Below are positions 1 through 8,118 of a DNA stretch of 64,000 nucleotides, piece by piece. Both the position numbers and the translations under genes were made by a program. Origin of the DNA: an uncultured Alphaproteobacteria bacterium (GTDB lineage Bacteria; Pseudomonadota; Alphaproteobacteria; RF32; CAG-239); the NCBI GenBank assembly GCA_934270475.1, contig CAKQPS010000005.1, positions 1 through 64,000 on the forward strand. Direction: 5' to 3'. How positions within the stretch are numbered: the stretch's first letter is position 1; each line of letters starts with the position of its first letter. The notes under the pieces are model-generated. The model searched no databases. It saw nothing but the letters and a program-made list of their open reading frames with translations, and was not told the origin of the DNA.

Positions 1-85
1 AGGCAGGCGGGAGCATGCCGGTGAGCGTCTGCGAACGTGGACGCAGCGGCGAAGTGAAACAAAGCCAATCCCTGCGCGCGTACCA
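1..85 (+). repeat. Structured repeat, copy 1 (left part outside window), ending in tRNA-like 3' end
   Basis: Bases 1-77 are identical to 174-250 (offset 173 bp). The copy ends at 67-85 with AATCCCTG, a 7-base acceptor-like strand and ACCA, which is exactly how a tRNA T-stem and acceptor end would read. No complete tRNA is visible; the matching 5' part would lie left of the window. A terminator hairpin follows. A diverged copy on the other strand lies beside tRNA-Ser near 14722-14835. This is a structured repeat tied to tRNA 3' ends, not a protein gene. Confidence 0.7.
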
Positions 86-93
86 ATAATAAA

Positions 94-119
94 GAAACTC
101 CCTTTGGGGAGTTTTTTTG
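94..119 (+). terminator. Intrinsic terminator after the tRNA-like 3' end
   Basis: AACTCC and GGAGTT arms with a short loop are followed by seven T. It directly follows the CCA of the tRNA-like end, as expected behind a tRNA transcript. Confidence 0.75.
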
Positions 120-123
120 TTAT

Positions 124-253
124 ACGCGCAGTAAGGGTGAGCCCCCTGGAACGAAGGGTTCGACAAGGACGAGAGGCAGGCGGGAGCATGCCGGTGAGCG
201 TCTGCGAACGTGGACGCAGCGGCGAAGTGAAACAAAGCCAATCCCTGCGCACA
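124..253 (+). repeat. Structured repeat, copy 2
   Basis: The unit begins with ACGCGCAG and ends with CTGCGCAC, so its ends can pair. Inside, GAGCCC pairs with GGGTTC and GCGTC with GACGC. The core at 154-176 differs at only two of 23 positions from the reverse complement of 14791-14813. Base changes in the first stem (G-T here, A-T in the other copy) keep the pairing, which hints at selection on RNA or DNA structure. It again ends in AATCCCTG, a tRNA T-stem-like end, but here without ACCA. Confidence 0.65.
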
Positions 254-587
254 CTTTAGAAAATACTACAAAAATACTACAAATTTTTGCTTCATATCCA
301 TAAGTTTTGGTAAACGGCTTTTATGGCTGACGTTAATTTATTTTTTGATATTGATTGCAACCGTGTTATTTTTTGTTTTGTATTAAGCTTAAAATAATTT
401 TATTCTTTTAGCCTGCAAAATAAACACACTTATTCACAAGAATGAGTGTGCTTATTTTTGCTAAAACTATTTATCGTCTAGGCACAAAAACAATCTTCTG
501 CTATGCTAAACATACATTTACACCGCCGCAGAACAACCTAAACAACTAATACGTCTCCTTTATAGCAAACCAGCCGCTTCTTTTATT
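254..587. other. Non-coding gap with a hairpin terminator
   Basis: No convincing gene is seen. A strong hairpin lies at about 417-457 (CACACTTATTC, loop ACAA, GAATGAGTGTG, flanked by AATAA/TTATT) and can serve as terminator for tcdA on the minus strand or for transcription coming from the left. A short direct repeat AATACTACAAA occurs twice near 265-288. The rest is AT-rich and featureless. Confidence 0.5.
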
Positions 588-1298
588 TTAATCGGTACCA
601 AATAAATCGCGGATAATTTCTCCCGCCATCATCAGCCCCACAACCGCCGGAACATATGATATACTCCCCGGAGTCTGCCGTTTGTTGCTGTCTTCCGCCG
701 TTCCCTGCGGAGTAATAGCTGATTCTTCAGAATAAACGACTTTAAAATGGTCGATACAGCGTTTGCGCAGCTCTCGGCGCATAACCTTCGCCAGCGGACA
801 AACCGACGTTTTGCTTATATCCGCCACTTTAAAACCGCCGGCATTAAGTTTATTTCCCGCTCCCATAGCGCAAATAATCGGAGTATTTGCTTTTGCTGCC
901 TGCTGCACTAAAGCGATTTTTCCGGCAACCGTATCAATTGCATCAGCCACATAATCATATTGAGCAAAATCAAAACTATCCGCAGTTTCCGGCAAATAAA
1001 AACAATTATGGCAGACAATTTTCAAATTCGGATTTATATCTAAAAGCCGCTGCCTAGCCGCCTCGGTTTTCAAAATGCCGATTGTGGAATGCAGCGCCAA
1101 AATCTGCCGATTGATATTGCTTAAACTCACTACGTCATTATCAACCAAATCAAGTGTCCCAACACCAGCTCGTGCCAAAGCCTCTACCACATAGCCGCCG
1201 ACGCCGCCAAGACCGAAAACCGCCACCCGTGAATTTTTAAGTTTTTCGGCACCTTCAGCGCCAATCAGCAATTCAGTACGAGAAAACTGTGTAATCAT
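588..1298 (-). CDS. tcdA: tRNA threonylcarbamoyladenosine dehydratase TcdA
   Basis: ThiF/MoeB/E1-like ATP-dependent enzyme that cyclises the t6A37 base of ANN-decoding tRNAs to ct6A in the cytoplasm. The 236-residue protein has the Rossmann motif GLGGVGGYVVEALARAG near residue 29, the DNDVVSLSNINRQ adenylation motif, and the TcdA-type stretch with PLAKVMRRELRKR near 167-180. Length fits TcdA, and there is no C-terminal ubiquitin-like or rhodanese domain as in MoeB/ThiF, so a sulfur-carrier role is less likely. Its start overlaps the stop of the upstream sulfatase gene by four bases (ATGA), so the two are probably translationally coupled. Confidence 0.88.
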   Translation of the reverse strand: MITQFSRTELLIGAEGAEKLKNSRVAVFGLGGVGGYVVEALARAGVGTLDLVDNDVVSLSNINRQILALHSTIGILKTEAARQRLLDINPNLKIVCHNCFYLPETADSFDFAQYDYVADAIDTVAGKIALVQQAAKANTPIICAMGAGNKLNAGGFKVADISKTSVCPLAKVMRRELRKRCIDHFKVVYSEESAITPQGTAEDSNKRQTPGSISYVPAVVGLMMAGEIIRDLFGTD

Positions 1299-2965
1299 TT
1301 CGCCCTCTCCTTCTTCTTTTCACGGATAAAATCTTCGACTTCGTCTTTTATAACCTCTTTGAGCTGCCCGTCTTGACGCTGATATTCTATAAATTGATAT
1401 TCCTCAAACAAATTGTTGCCATGCACAAAAAACACATCATTGCTATAATTAGGATTTGTTACTTTATACCCCAAATAATGCGCCGCCAATTCCGAAATTT
1501 CATAATGCGAAATCACACCTTTCGGCAAAACCGGAGCTTTTCCGTCCGCGCTGTATATAAAAAACGGCACGCGCATATCTTCCATAACCAGCTGATTATG
1601 CCCATACCTCCCATCAGGCATACCCAGCATTTCTCCGTGGTCGGAAGTAAAAATAAATTGCGAATTAGGTATATTCAAACGCTTAAATTCATCAAGCAGC
1701 TGTCCTAATATGCTGTCAATATATAAAACCGCATTTTCATAGGCAGCATTTTCCTCTTCAAAACGGCTAGAATCTTTAGGCTTGAACACATCAAATTCCG
1801 GATGATTTGCATAATTTTCATCATAAGGAGAATGCACGCTCTTAAAATTCAAAACCACAAAATTTTTACCGTTTTTCAAATCAAGTTTTTTAAACATTTT
1901 CAGCAGCAAATCTTCTTTTTTGCGCTTAAATTTGCGCGGATTATGCTCAGACGTAACCATTTCATCAATATAGCGCACGCCGATAAGATTGGTTTGCTTC
2001 ATATCATACGCCGAATAAAAATAGGTTTTGAATCCGTTTTCCTTTGCCATTTTAAACAAGTTTGTGTCTTCCGCTTCCAGTTTTTGAACATTCCCTGGCT
2101 CTTTCATCATATTGAAAAAAATCGGCAGTGATGAATGGGTTGAAACCGCGCCGGAAATTGCCAAACTGTAAGTAAAGCCTTTTTCATCTTTCATTTTATC
2201 CAGCTGCGGCGTGGTTGGGCGGGCGTTCGGATTAAACAGATGCATTTTGTCTGCACTAGTGCTTTCTCCCATAATCAGCACAAGCAACTTTGACGATTCG
2301 GGCAATTTTTCTATTTTATACGGCAAATAAAAGTCCAGCGGCACAATATCGTGAATATTTTTACTGTCCGCACCGCGCACAGCATAAAAAGAAAAAGAAT
2401 TTATTGAATTATGAATGGAATAACGTGTTTCCGGCGGCAAAAAGGAATGTAGTCCGCGCCGTGTTGCTCGTTCCGGCTTTACGCCCAAAAAGATTATAAC
2501 CGCCAAAATTCCAACAAATGAAAAATATAGTTTTTTACGCCACTTAAACTCCATAAACAGCAAAATTAAAAACGGCAAAGCAGCTGCCGCAGGAACAAAC
2601 CAAAAATCATCGACGTCTGACATACCAGCAGAATAAATATCGTCAAACTCATCAAAAACCTTGCCGATATCCAGCGGATTTATCGGACGGGAAAAATACG
2701 CAATATGTCCCAACTGAATAGTCTGCATAAAAATAAAAAGTCCGCAGCAAATTGCATAAACCCATATTCCGGCAAGCGAAAGGAAAAAACCGAAGGCAAT
2801 CATTACCAGCAAAAACACAGCATCTGTCAAATAAACGATATTCGGCAAAAACGCCATAAACAAATAGTCCGGCGCCACCACCAAAGCTGCAAACAAAATT
2901 CCCATCAGTGCGTTATACTTCAGCTTGGGTAAAAAAGCTGAGATTTTGCTAAAAAACTTCTTCAT
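1295..2965 (-). CDS. Membrane phosphoethanolamine transferase-like sulfatase (EptA/CptA type)
   Basis: An inner-membrane enzyme with a periplasmic alkaline-phosphatase-fold domain. About four to five hydrophobic segments fill residues 15-165. The catalytic domain starts near 225 with VLIMGESTSADKMHLF, where Thr236 matches the nucleophile position of the EptA family, and contains the metal motif SDHGEMLG. Such enzymes move phosphoethanolamine from phosphatidylethanolamine to lipid A or other surface glycans. The exact acceptor cannot be told from sequence. Start supported by GAGGAACTT before ATG. First gene of a pair with tcdA. Confidence 0.8.
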   Translation of the reverse strand: MKKFFSKISAFLPKLKYNALMGILFAALVVAPDYLFMAFLPNIVYLTDAVFLLVMIAFGFFLSLAGIWVYAICCGLFIFMQTIQLGHIAYFSRPINPLDIGKVFDEFDDIYSAGMSDVDDFWFVPAAAALPFLILLFMEFKWRKKLYFSFVGILAVIIFLGVKPERATRRGLHSFLPPETRYSIHNSINSFSFYAVRGADSKNIHDIVPLDFYLPYKIEKLPESSKLLVLIMGESTSADKMHLFNPNARPTTPQLDKMKDEKGFTYSLAISGAVSTHSSLPIFFNMMKEPGNVQKLEAEDTNLFKMAKENGFKTYFYSAYDMKQTNLIGVRYIDEMVTSEHNPRKFKRKKEDLLLKMFKKLDLKNGKNFVVLNFKSVHSPYDENYANHPEFDVFKPKDSSRFEEENAAYENAVLYIDSILGQLLDEFKRLNIPNSQFIFTSDHGEMLGMPDGRYGHNQLVMEDMRVPFFIYSADGKAPVLPKGVISHYEISELAAHYLGYKVTNPNYSNDVFFVHGNNLFEEYQFIEYQRQDGQLKEVIKDEVEDFIREKKKERAK

Positions 2966-3081
2966 AAGTTCCTCATAATTTAGTCCGATACTTGCTCTAT
3001 AATATACTTTTTATACTTTGATAACAAAATAACGGCAACTATCCACATATATAGCACATACCGCGTCAAGCACACGCCTAA

Positions 3082-3543
3082 TCAACGAGAAAAACTGATA
3101 GCGTCCAACGCTCCCTGCAATATATAAGCTGCAGCTGACGCGTCCAAAATCTTTTTGCGTTTGCCGCGCGACATATCGACTTCTTCAATTAAAAAGCGCT
3201 CAACAGCTGATGAAGACAACCGTTCGTCCCAAAAAATATACGGCAAATCAATTTCCTGCGCCAGTTTTTCGGCAAATGCCCGCACCTCTTGCGCAATAGC
3301 TCCTTCTTCGCCGTTCATCTGCAAAGGCAAGCCGTAAACCAAACCACCGATTTCTTTTTCAGCAATCACTTTCTTGAGCTCGGCAACATCTTTTTCCCAT
3401 TCGCCGCGATATAAAATTTTGTACGAAGTAGCAATGCTGCGCCCCAAATCAGACACCGCCAGTCCCATTCTTTTCGCACCGTAATCCACACCCAGCAAAG
3501 CTTTATATTTTGGCAAAACCGCCTTAAATTCTGCAATATTCAT
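3082..3543 (-). CDS. ruvX: Putative pre-16S rRNA nuclease / Holliday junction resolvase RuvX (YqgF)
   Basis: YqgF/RuvX family RNase H-fold nuclease; E. coli YqgF is linked to 16S rRNA 5' maturation. The protein (153 residues) shows the first acidic motif LLGVDYGAKRMGLAVSD and the late motif DERLSSSAVERFL with the DASAAAYILQ tail of the family. I start it at the ATG at 3543, preceded by AAAGGAAAT, rather than at an upstream TTG that overlaps that ribosome binding site. It stands alone, divergent from tolB. Confidence 0.88.
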   Translation of the reverse strand: MNIAEFKAVLPKYKALLGVDYGAKRMGLAVSDLGRSIATSYKILYRGEWEKDVAELKKVIAEKEIGGLVYGLPLQMNGEEGAIAQEVRAFAEKLAQEIDLPYIFWDERLSSSAVERFLIEEVDMSRGKRKKILDASAAAYILQGALDAISFSR

Positions 3544-3707
3544 TATATTTCCTTTTTGTTTCAAAGCTATGCGGTTTATCCGCCGTTGTCAAGCCTTTAA
3601 AATTCTATATATTTATGTCCATAAACTCTTTTTTAGCTTTACTATTATTTACATTGCGTATATGGTAAAGGCAGTTAAAATTTTAATTAGTTCCAAAGGT
3701 AAAAGCA

Positions 3708-5027
3708 ATGAAATTAAAATATATTTTAGCCGCATTTTTAACATTGATTATTTCCCCTGCTCATGCGGAATTGGAAATTGATGTACGCGGCGCAACTCGT
3801 AACCCTATGCCTATTGCCATTCCGGAAATGATTGGCAATAACGGCAACTTTTTTACTAAAATTATCGGCAATGACTATGGCGATAAAGTGCGCGAAGTCC
3901 TGGTTGCAGACTTGGACCGCAGCGGATTGTTCAAAATTTTGCCGACCAACAGCTATATTGAAACGCTGACCTCTATTGACCAGCAGCCTAAGTTTGTTAA
4001 CTGGCAGGCAATAAAATCGCAAGCCTTGGTGCAAAGCCAAATTGTCGAACTGCCGAATGAAAGAATCCGCGTAGATTTCCGCTTGTGGGACGTGGCGTCT
4101 GAACAGCAGCTTATCGGCAAATCTTTTACCACCACCAAAAGCAACTGGCGCCGAATCGCCCACGTTGTCGCCGATGCTATTTATGAACGTCTGACTGGCG
4201 ATAAAGGCTATTTCAACACCCGCATTGTCTATGTTTCGGAAACTGGTCGCGCCACCCGCCGTATCAAACGTTTGGCGATGATGGATCAGGACGGTGAAAA
4301 TCATAAGTTCTTAACCGACGGCAGAAATTTGGTTTTGACGCCGCGTTTTTCACCGAATATGCAAAAAATTGCTTATTTGGAATTTGTCGGCAACAATCCG
4401 CGTGTTTATATGCTGGATTTGGACACTAACCGCCGTCAGGTTTTGGGCAACTTTCCAGGAATGACTTTTGCTCCGGTATTTTCTCCGGACAGCTCTAAAG
4501 TTTTGCTTAGTTACGCCAACCATGGCTCGACCAACATTTATGAAATGGATGTCAGAACCCGTAAAACTCATCAGCTTACTTACGGCAGCGCCATTTCCAC
4601 TTCTCCGAGCTACTCTCCGGACGGCAGCAAGATTGTATTCAACTCCGACCGCGGCGGTAACCAGCAGCTTTATGTAATGAACGCCGACGGCAGCGATGTA
4701 CAGCGAATCAGTTTCGGCAAGGGACGCTATGCTACTCCGGTATGGTCTCCGCGCGGCGACTACATAGCCTTTACCAAAATGGCAAACGGCGCGTTTTATA
4801 TCGGTGTGATGTATCCTGACGGTTCAGGCGAACGTATTTTAGCCGACGGTTATTTGGTTGAAGGTCCGACTTGGTCTCCTAACGGTCGTGTGCTGATGTA
4901 CTTCCGCCAGGACAGAGGTTCTCCGGTACGCTTGTATAGCATTGACCTGACCGGTTACAACGAACGCCGTATTGTTACACCGGCGGAAGCTTCCGACCCA
5001 GCCTGGTCTCCGTTGCTTCCGTTATAA
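3708..5027 (+). CDS. tolB: Tol-Pal system protein TolB
   Basis: Periplasmic beta-propeller of the Tol-Pal system, which binds Pal and links inner to outer membrane during division. 439 residues with a Sec signal peptide (MKLKYILAAFLTLIISPAHA), an N-terminal alpha/beta domain to about 160, then repeated propeller motifs such as PRFSPNMQKIAYLEF, SPSYSPDGSKIVFNSDRGG and PTWSPNGRVL. Length is normal. Unlike in many proteobacteria, tolQRA and pal are not adjacent, so tolB is transcribed alone between an AAGG ribosome binding site and its own terminator. Confidence 0.95.
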   Translation: MKLKYILAAFLTLIISPAHAELEIDVRGATRNPMPIAIPEMIGNNGNFFTKIIGNDYGDKVREVLVADLDRSGLFKILPTNSYIETLTSIDQQPKFVNWQAIKSQALVQSQIVELPNERIRVDFRLWDVASEQQLIGKSFTTTKSNWRRIAHVVADAIYERLTGDKGYFNTRIVYVSETGRATRRIKRLAMMDQDGENHKFLTDGRNLVLTPRFSPNMQKIAYLEFVGNNPRVYMLDLDTNRRQVLGNFPGMTFAPVFSPDSSKVLLSYANHGSTNIYEMDVRTRKTHQLTYGSAISTSPSYSPDGSKIVFNSDRGGNQQLYVMNADGSDVQRISFGKGRYATPVWSPRGDYIAFTKMANGAFYIGVMYPDGSGERILADGYLVEGPTWSPNGRVLMYFRQDRGSPVRLYSIDLTGYNERRIVTPAEASDPAWSPLLPL

Positions 5028-5050
5028 AAAACGGTGTAAAAACGACACTC

Positions 5051-5079
5051 AAAAAGCGGTTCCTACGAACCGCTTTTTT
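5051..5079 (+). terminator. Terminator of tolB
   Basis: AAAAAGCGGTTC, loop CTAC, GAACCGCTTTTTT: a perfect stem with T run right behind tolB. Confidence 0.92.
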
Positions 5080-5165
5080 GTATACAAAATTAACCTGTTG
5101 CTAAACAATTTTTGCTATATATTTAAGGTATAAATATTTAATAATTTTTATGAAAGGAAACAACT

Positions 5166-6329
5166 ATGACTGCAAAACGTTTTATGTTAAATGAAACCAG
5201 CTATCACGGATATGGTGCTAAAGATGAAGTAATTACCGAGGCTAAAGCCCGCGGCTTTAAAAAAGCCTTGATTGTTACCGATGCTGATTTGGTAAAATTC
5301 GGCGTGGTGAAAAAAATTACTGACTTGCTGGATAAAAACAATATGGCTTATGCAATTTATGACAAAGTAAAAGCCAATCCGAGCGTAACTGTGGTTAAAG
5401 AAGGCGTTGAGGCTTTCAAAAAGGCCGGCGCCGATTATATGATTGCCATTGGCGGCGGTTCTCCGCAAGACACAGCCAAAGGTATTGGTATAATCATCAA
5501 CAATCCGGAATTTGCCGATGTTGTTTCTTTGGAAGGCGTAGCCCCGACCAAGCATAAGAGCGTTCCGGTTATTGCCATTGCCACCACTGCCGGTACTGCT
5601 GCCGAAACCACCATTAACTATGTGATTACCGATGAAGAAAAACGCCGCAAATTTGTTTGTGTTGACCCGCATGATATTCCGGTTGTGGCAATCGTAGACC
5701 CTGAGATGATGTCTTCTATGCCAAAAGGTTTAACCGCCGCTACCGGTATGGACGCTCTTACCCATGCTATTGAAGGCTACACAACTTTAGCTTCTTGGGA
5801 ATTGGCAGATACTCTGAACTTAAAAGCTATTGAAATTATCTCGCGTTCTTTGCGCAAAGCTGTGGAAAACGACCCGAAAGGACGTGAAGATATGGCGCTT
5901 GGTCAATATATGACCGGTATGGCATTTTCTAACGTCGGCTTAGGCGTTGTTCATGGTATGGCTCACCCGCTTAGTGCTTTTTATAATACTCCGCACGGTG
6001 TAGCTAATGCCGTTTTGCTGCCGTATGTTATGGAATTTAACGCTCCGTATACCGGCGAAAAATTCCGCGAAATCGCCCGCGCTATGGGAGTTAAAGGCGT
6101 TGACGAAATGTCGCAGGAAGAATACCGCAAAGCCGCTATTGATGCTGTAAAACAGCTCAAAAAAGACGTAAATATTCCGGAAACCTTAAAGGATATCAAT
6201 GTTAAAGAAGAAGATTTGGAAGCTTTGTCCGAAGCTGCCATGGCAGATGTCTGCACCGGCGGCAATCCACGTCCTTGCTGCAAAGAATTGGTATTGGAAG
6301 TTTACAAAAAAGCCTTTTACGGCAAATAA
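5166..6329 (+). CDS. fucO: Iron-dependent lactaldehyde reductase / 1,2-propanediol oxidoreductase FucO
   Basis: Group III Fe-dependent alcohol dehydrogenase that reduces L-lactaldehyde to 1,2-propanediol with NADH in anaerobic fucose or rhamnose use. 387 residues, very close in pattern to E. coli FucO: GGGSPQDTAKGIGII for NAD, TTAGTAAETTINYVI, EEKRRKFVCVDPHDIP, and the metal ligands in ATGMDALTHAIEGY, GMAHPLSAFYNTPHG. No other fucose genes are adjacent, so a general role in re-oxidising NADH by aldehyde reduction is possible. AAAGGA ribosome binding site 8 bases before ATG; own terminator follows. Confidence 0.92.
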   Translation: MTAKRFMLNETSYHGYGAKDEVITEAKARGFKKALIVTDADLVKFGVVKKITDLLDKNNMAYAIYDKVKANPSVTVVKEGVEAFKKAGADYMIAIGGGSPQDTAKGIGIIINNPEFADVVSLEGVAPTKHKSVPVIAIATTAGTAAETTINYVITDEEKRRKFVCVDPHDIPVVAIVDPEMMSSMPKGLTAATGMDALTHAIEGYTTLASWELADTLNLKAIEIISRSLRKAVENDPKGREDMALGQYMTGMAFSNVGLGVVHGMAHPLSAFYNTPHGVANAVLLPYVMEFNAPYTGEKFREIARAMGVKGVDEMSQEEYRKAAIDAVKQLKKDVNIPETLKDINVKEEDLEALSEAAMADVCTGGNPRPCCKELVLEVYKKAFYGK

Positions 6330-6356
6330 TTCGTAACCGAAAATCTATACACCTCG

Positions 6357-6388
6357 CACCGCCTTGCTTTTGCAAAGCGGTGTTTTTT
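6357..6388 (+). terminator. Terminator of fucO
   Basis: CACCGC(C)TTGC, loop TTTT, GCAA(A)GCGGTG, then TTTTTT. Confidence 0.88.
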
Positions 6389-6418
6389 ATAACCTTGCAA
6401 TTTGTTACATAAAATAAA

Positions 6419-6445
6419 AAAACGCCTCCGTAGAGACGTCTTTTA
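6419..6445 (-). terminator. Terminator of tig
   Basis: On the minus strand ACGTCTC and GGAGGCGT form a stem with a TAC loop, followed by seven T. It lies about 30 bases past the tig stop. Confidence 0.75.
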
Positions 6446-6475
6446 TTACAAAACGAAAGTTCAAATCGCTTTATA

Positions 6476-7834
6476 TTAAGCCGATTTTTTAGCTTTCTTT
6501 TCTTTCTTAGCACCAGCTTCGCTAAAGTCATAAAGTTCTTCAACAGAAACTTCTTTGTCAGCCACGTTAGCTTTTTCCAAAACATAATCAACAATTTTTT
6601 CTTCATATGCAGGAGCTTTCAATGCTTCAACAGCATCTTTGTTCTTTACATAGTATTCCAAAACCATTTTTTCTTGTCCTGGATAACGCTTCGCTTCATT
6701 CATAATAGCTTTGTTTACATCATCGGCAGACAGCTGTAATTTGGCATCGGCACCAATTTCAGAAAGCAATAAGCCTAATTTAACGCGGCGCAGAGCAATT
6801 TCTTTATATTCAGCCAAAACATCTTTTTCATCACGAGCTTTTTCGCTTTCGTCCAGCTGATTTTTAGCTTTAGCGTCTTGATATTGTTTTTCAATAGCTG
6901 CATATTCAGCGTCAATCAATTTCTGCGGAACTTCAAAGCTGTATTCTTTATCCAAAGCGTCCAGCAAATCACGTTTTAATTTAATGCGTGAAGTTGCGTT
7001 GTAGTCTTCCAAAATACGGGCTTCAATCTTAGATTTTAAATCAGCCACGTCTTTTGCGCCCATAGATTTTGCAAATTCATCATTCAATTCAACCGGCTTA
7101 TATTCGCGGATTTCTTTGATTGTGGTAACAAACAAAGCTTCTTTGCCAGCCAAATCTTTAGCGTGATAATCAGCAGGGAAAGTGGTTTTAACATTAACTG
7201 TTTCACCGGCTTTTTTGCCAATTAACTGGTCTTCATAGCCCGGAATGAAAGAGTTAGAACCTAATTCCAGCGGATATGCATTGCCTTTGCCGCCTTGGAA
7301 CTCAACACCATCGATAGAGCCGACAAAGTCAATCACAGCGATATCGCCTTTTTTGGTAGCTCTATCTTCTTCTACTTTTGCAGAATCACGGCGGGAATCT
7401 GTCATATATTTAACAGCTTTTTCAATTTCTTCAGCTGGAACTTTGGCAACATATTTGTTCAAAGTAATTTTAGAAAAATCACCTACTTTAATTTCCGGCA
7501 AAACTTCTACTTCAACAGTAAATTCAACGTCTTTGCCGTCTTCAAATTTTTCAATTTTGATATCTGGAGTAACAGCCGGACGCAATTTGTTGTTGGCAAT
7601 AACTTCGTTAACAGCATCGCGAATCATATCGTCAAGAACTTCGCCTAAAACGCTTGGACGATATTGTTTGTCAATCATAGCTTTTGGTGCATGACCGGCT
7701 CTAAATCCCGGAAGTTTAACTTTTTTAGCAACCTGTTCCAATTTTTTATCAACAGCATTGGCAAAATCGGCAGCAGCCAAAGTAACATTATACTTTTTAT
7801 TCAAACCTTTTGCTTTTTCTTCTTTTACATTCAT
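6476..7834 (-). CDS. tig: Trigger factor (ribosome-associated chaperone and prolyl isomerase)
   Basis: Binds ribosomal protein L23 at the peptide exit and folds nascent chains. 452 residues: N-terminal ribosome-binding domain with the GFRAGHAPKAMI signature (residues 44-55, family GFRxGxxP), an FKBP-like PPIase domain around 160-245 (KKGDIAVIDFVGSIDGVEFQGGKG), and a helical C-terminal substrate arm ending in a lysine-rich tail. Domain order and length are normal. clpP/clpX, the common neighbours, are absent. Confidence 0.96.
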   Translation of the reverse strand: MNVKEEKAKGLNKKYNVTLAAADFANAVDKKLEQVAKKVKLPGFRAGHAPKAMIDKQYRPSVLGEVLDDMIRDAVNEVIANNKLRPAVTPDIKIEKFEDGKDVEFTVEVEVLPEIKVGDFSKITLNKYVAKVPAEEIEKAVKYMTDSRRDSAKVEEDRATKKGDIAVIDFVGSIDGVEFQGGKGNAYPLELGSNSFIPGYEDQLIGKKAGETVNVKTTFPADYHAKDLAGKEALFVTTIKEIREYKPVELNDEFAKSMGAKDVADLKSKIEARILEDYNATSRIKLKRDLLDALDKEYSFEVPQKLIDAEYAAIEKQYQDAKAKNQLDESEKARDEKDVLAEYKEIALRRVKLGLLLSEIGADAKLQLSADDVNKAIMNEAKRYPGQEKMVLEYYVKNKDAVEALKAPAYEEKIVDYVLEKANVADKEVSVEELYDFSEAGAKKEKKAKKSA

Positions 7835-7887
7835 TGTGATTTTCTCTAAAATAAATTGTTATTAACTCAAAACCATCAAAAAAACGA

Positions 7888-7972
7888 TGGTGCGGGTAAA
7901 GAGACTCGAACTCTTAAGCCTCGCGGCACCAGATCCTAAGTCTGGCGTGTCTACCAATTTCACCATACCCGC
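7888..7972 (-). tRNA. tRNA-Leu (anticodon TAG)
   Basis: Reading the minus strand, acceptor strands GCGGGTA/TACCCGC close the cloverleaf. The anticodon stem CCAGA/TCTGG presents TAG, there is a long variable arm typical of class II tRNA, the T-loop is TTCGAGT, and CCA is encoded. 85 bases. A hairpin CCATC-A7-GATGG just downstream can terminate transcription. Confidence 0.96.
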
Positions 7973-8118
7973 GCTGGGATTATTTCCCAATTACCGCGGA
8001 TTAGAGCATAAAACTTTTTATAAATCAAGCAATTTTTAGCACTTAACCCACAAAAATCTTGCAAATCAGTAAATTTCAGTTATAACTTGCTCTAATAAAT
8101 AAAGTAGTAGAGGAAAAA

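Noticed and set aside
124..253. tmRNA or RNase P RNA fragment
   Set aside because: No tag frame, no tRNA-like 5' half and none of the conserved RNase P cores; the sequence is repeated, which such genes are not.
588..1298. MoeB/ThiF sulfur-carrier adenylyltransferase
   Set aside because: The PLAKVMRRELRKR stretch and length fit TcdA, and no sulfur-carrier gene is near.
3738..4304. 188-codon minus-strand frame inside tolB
   Set aside because: Antisense shadow of a certain tolB gene, with no start signal of its own.
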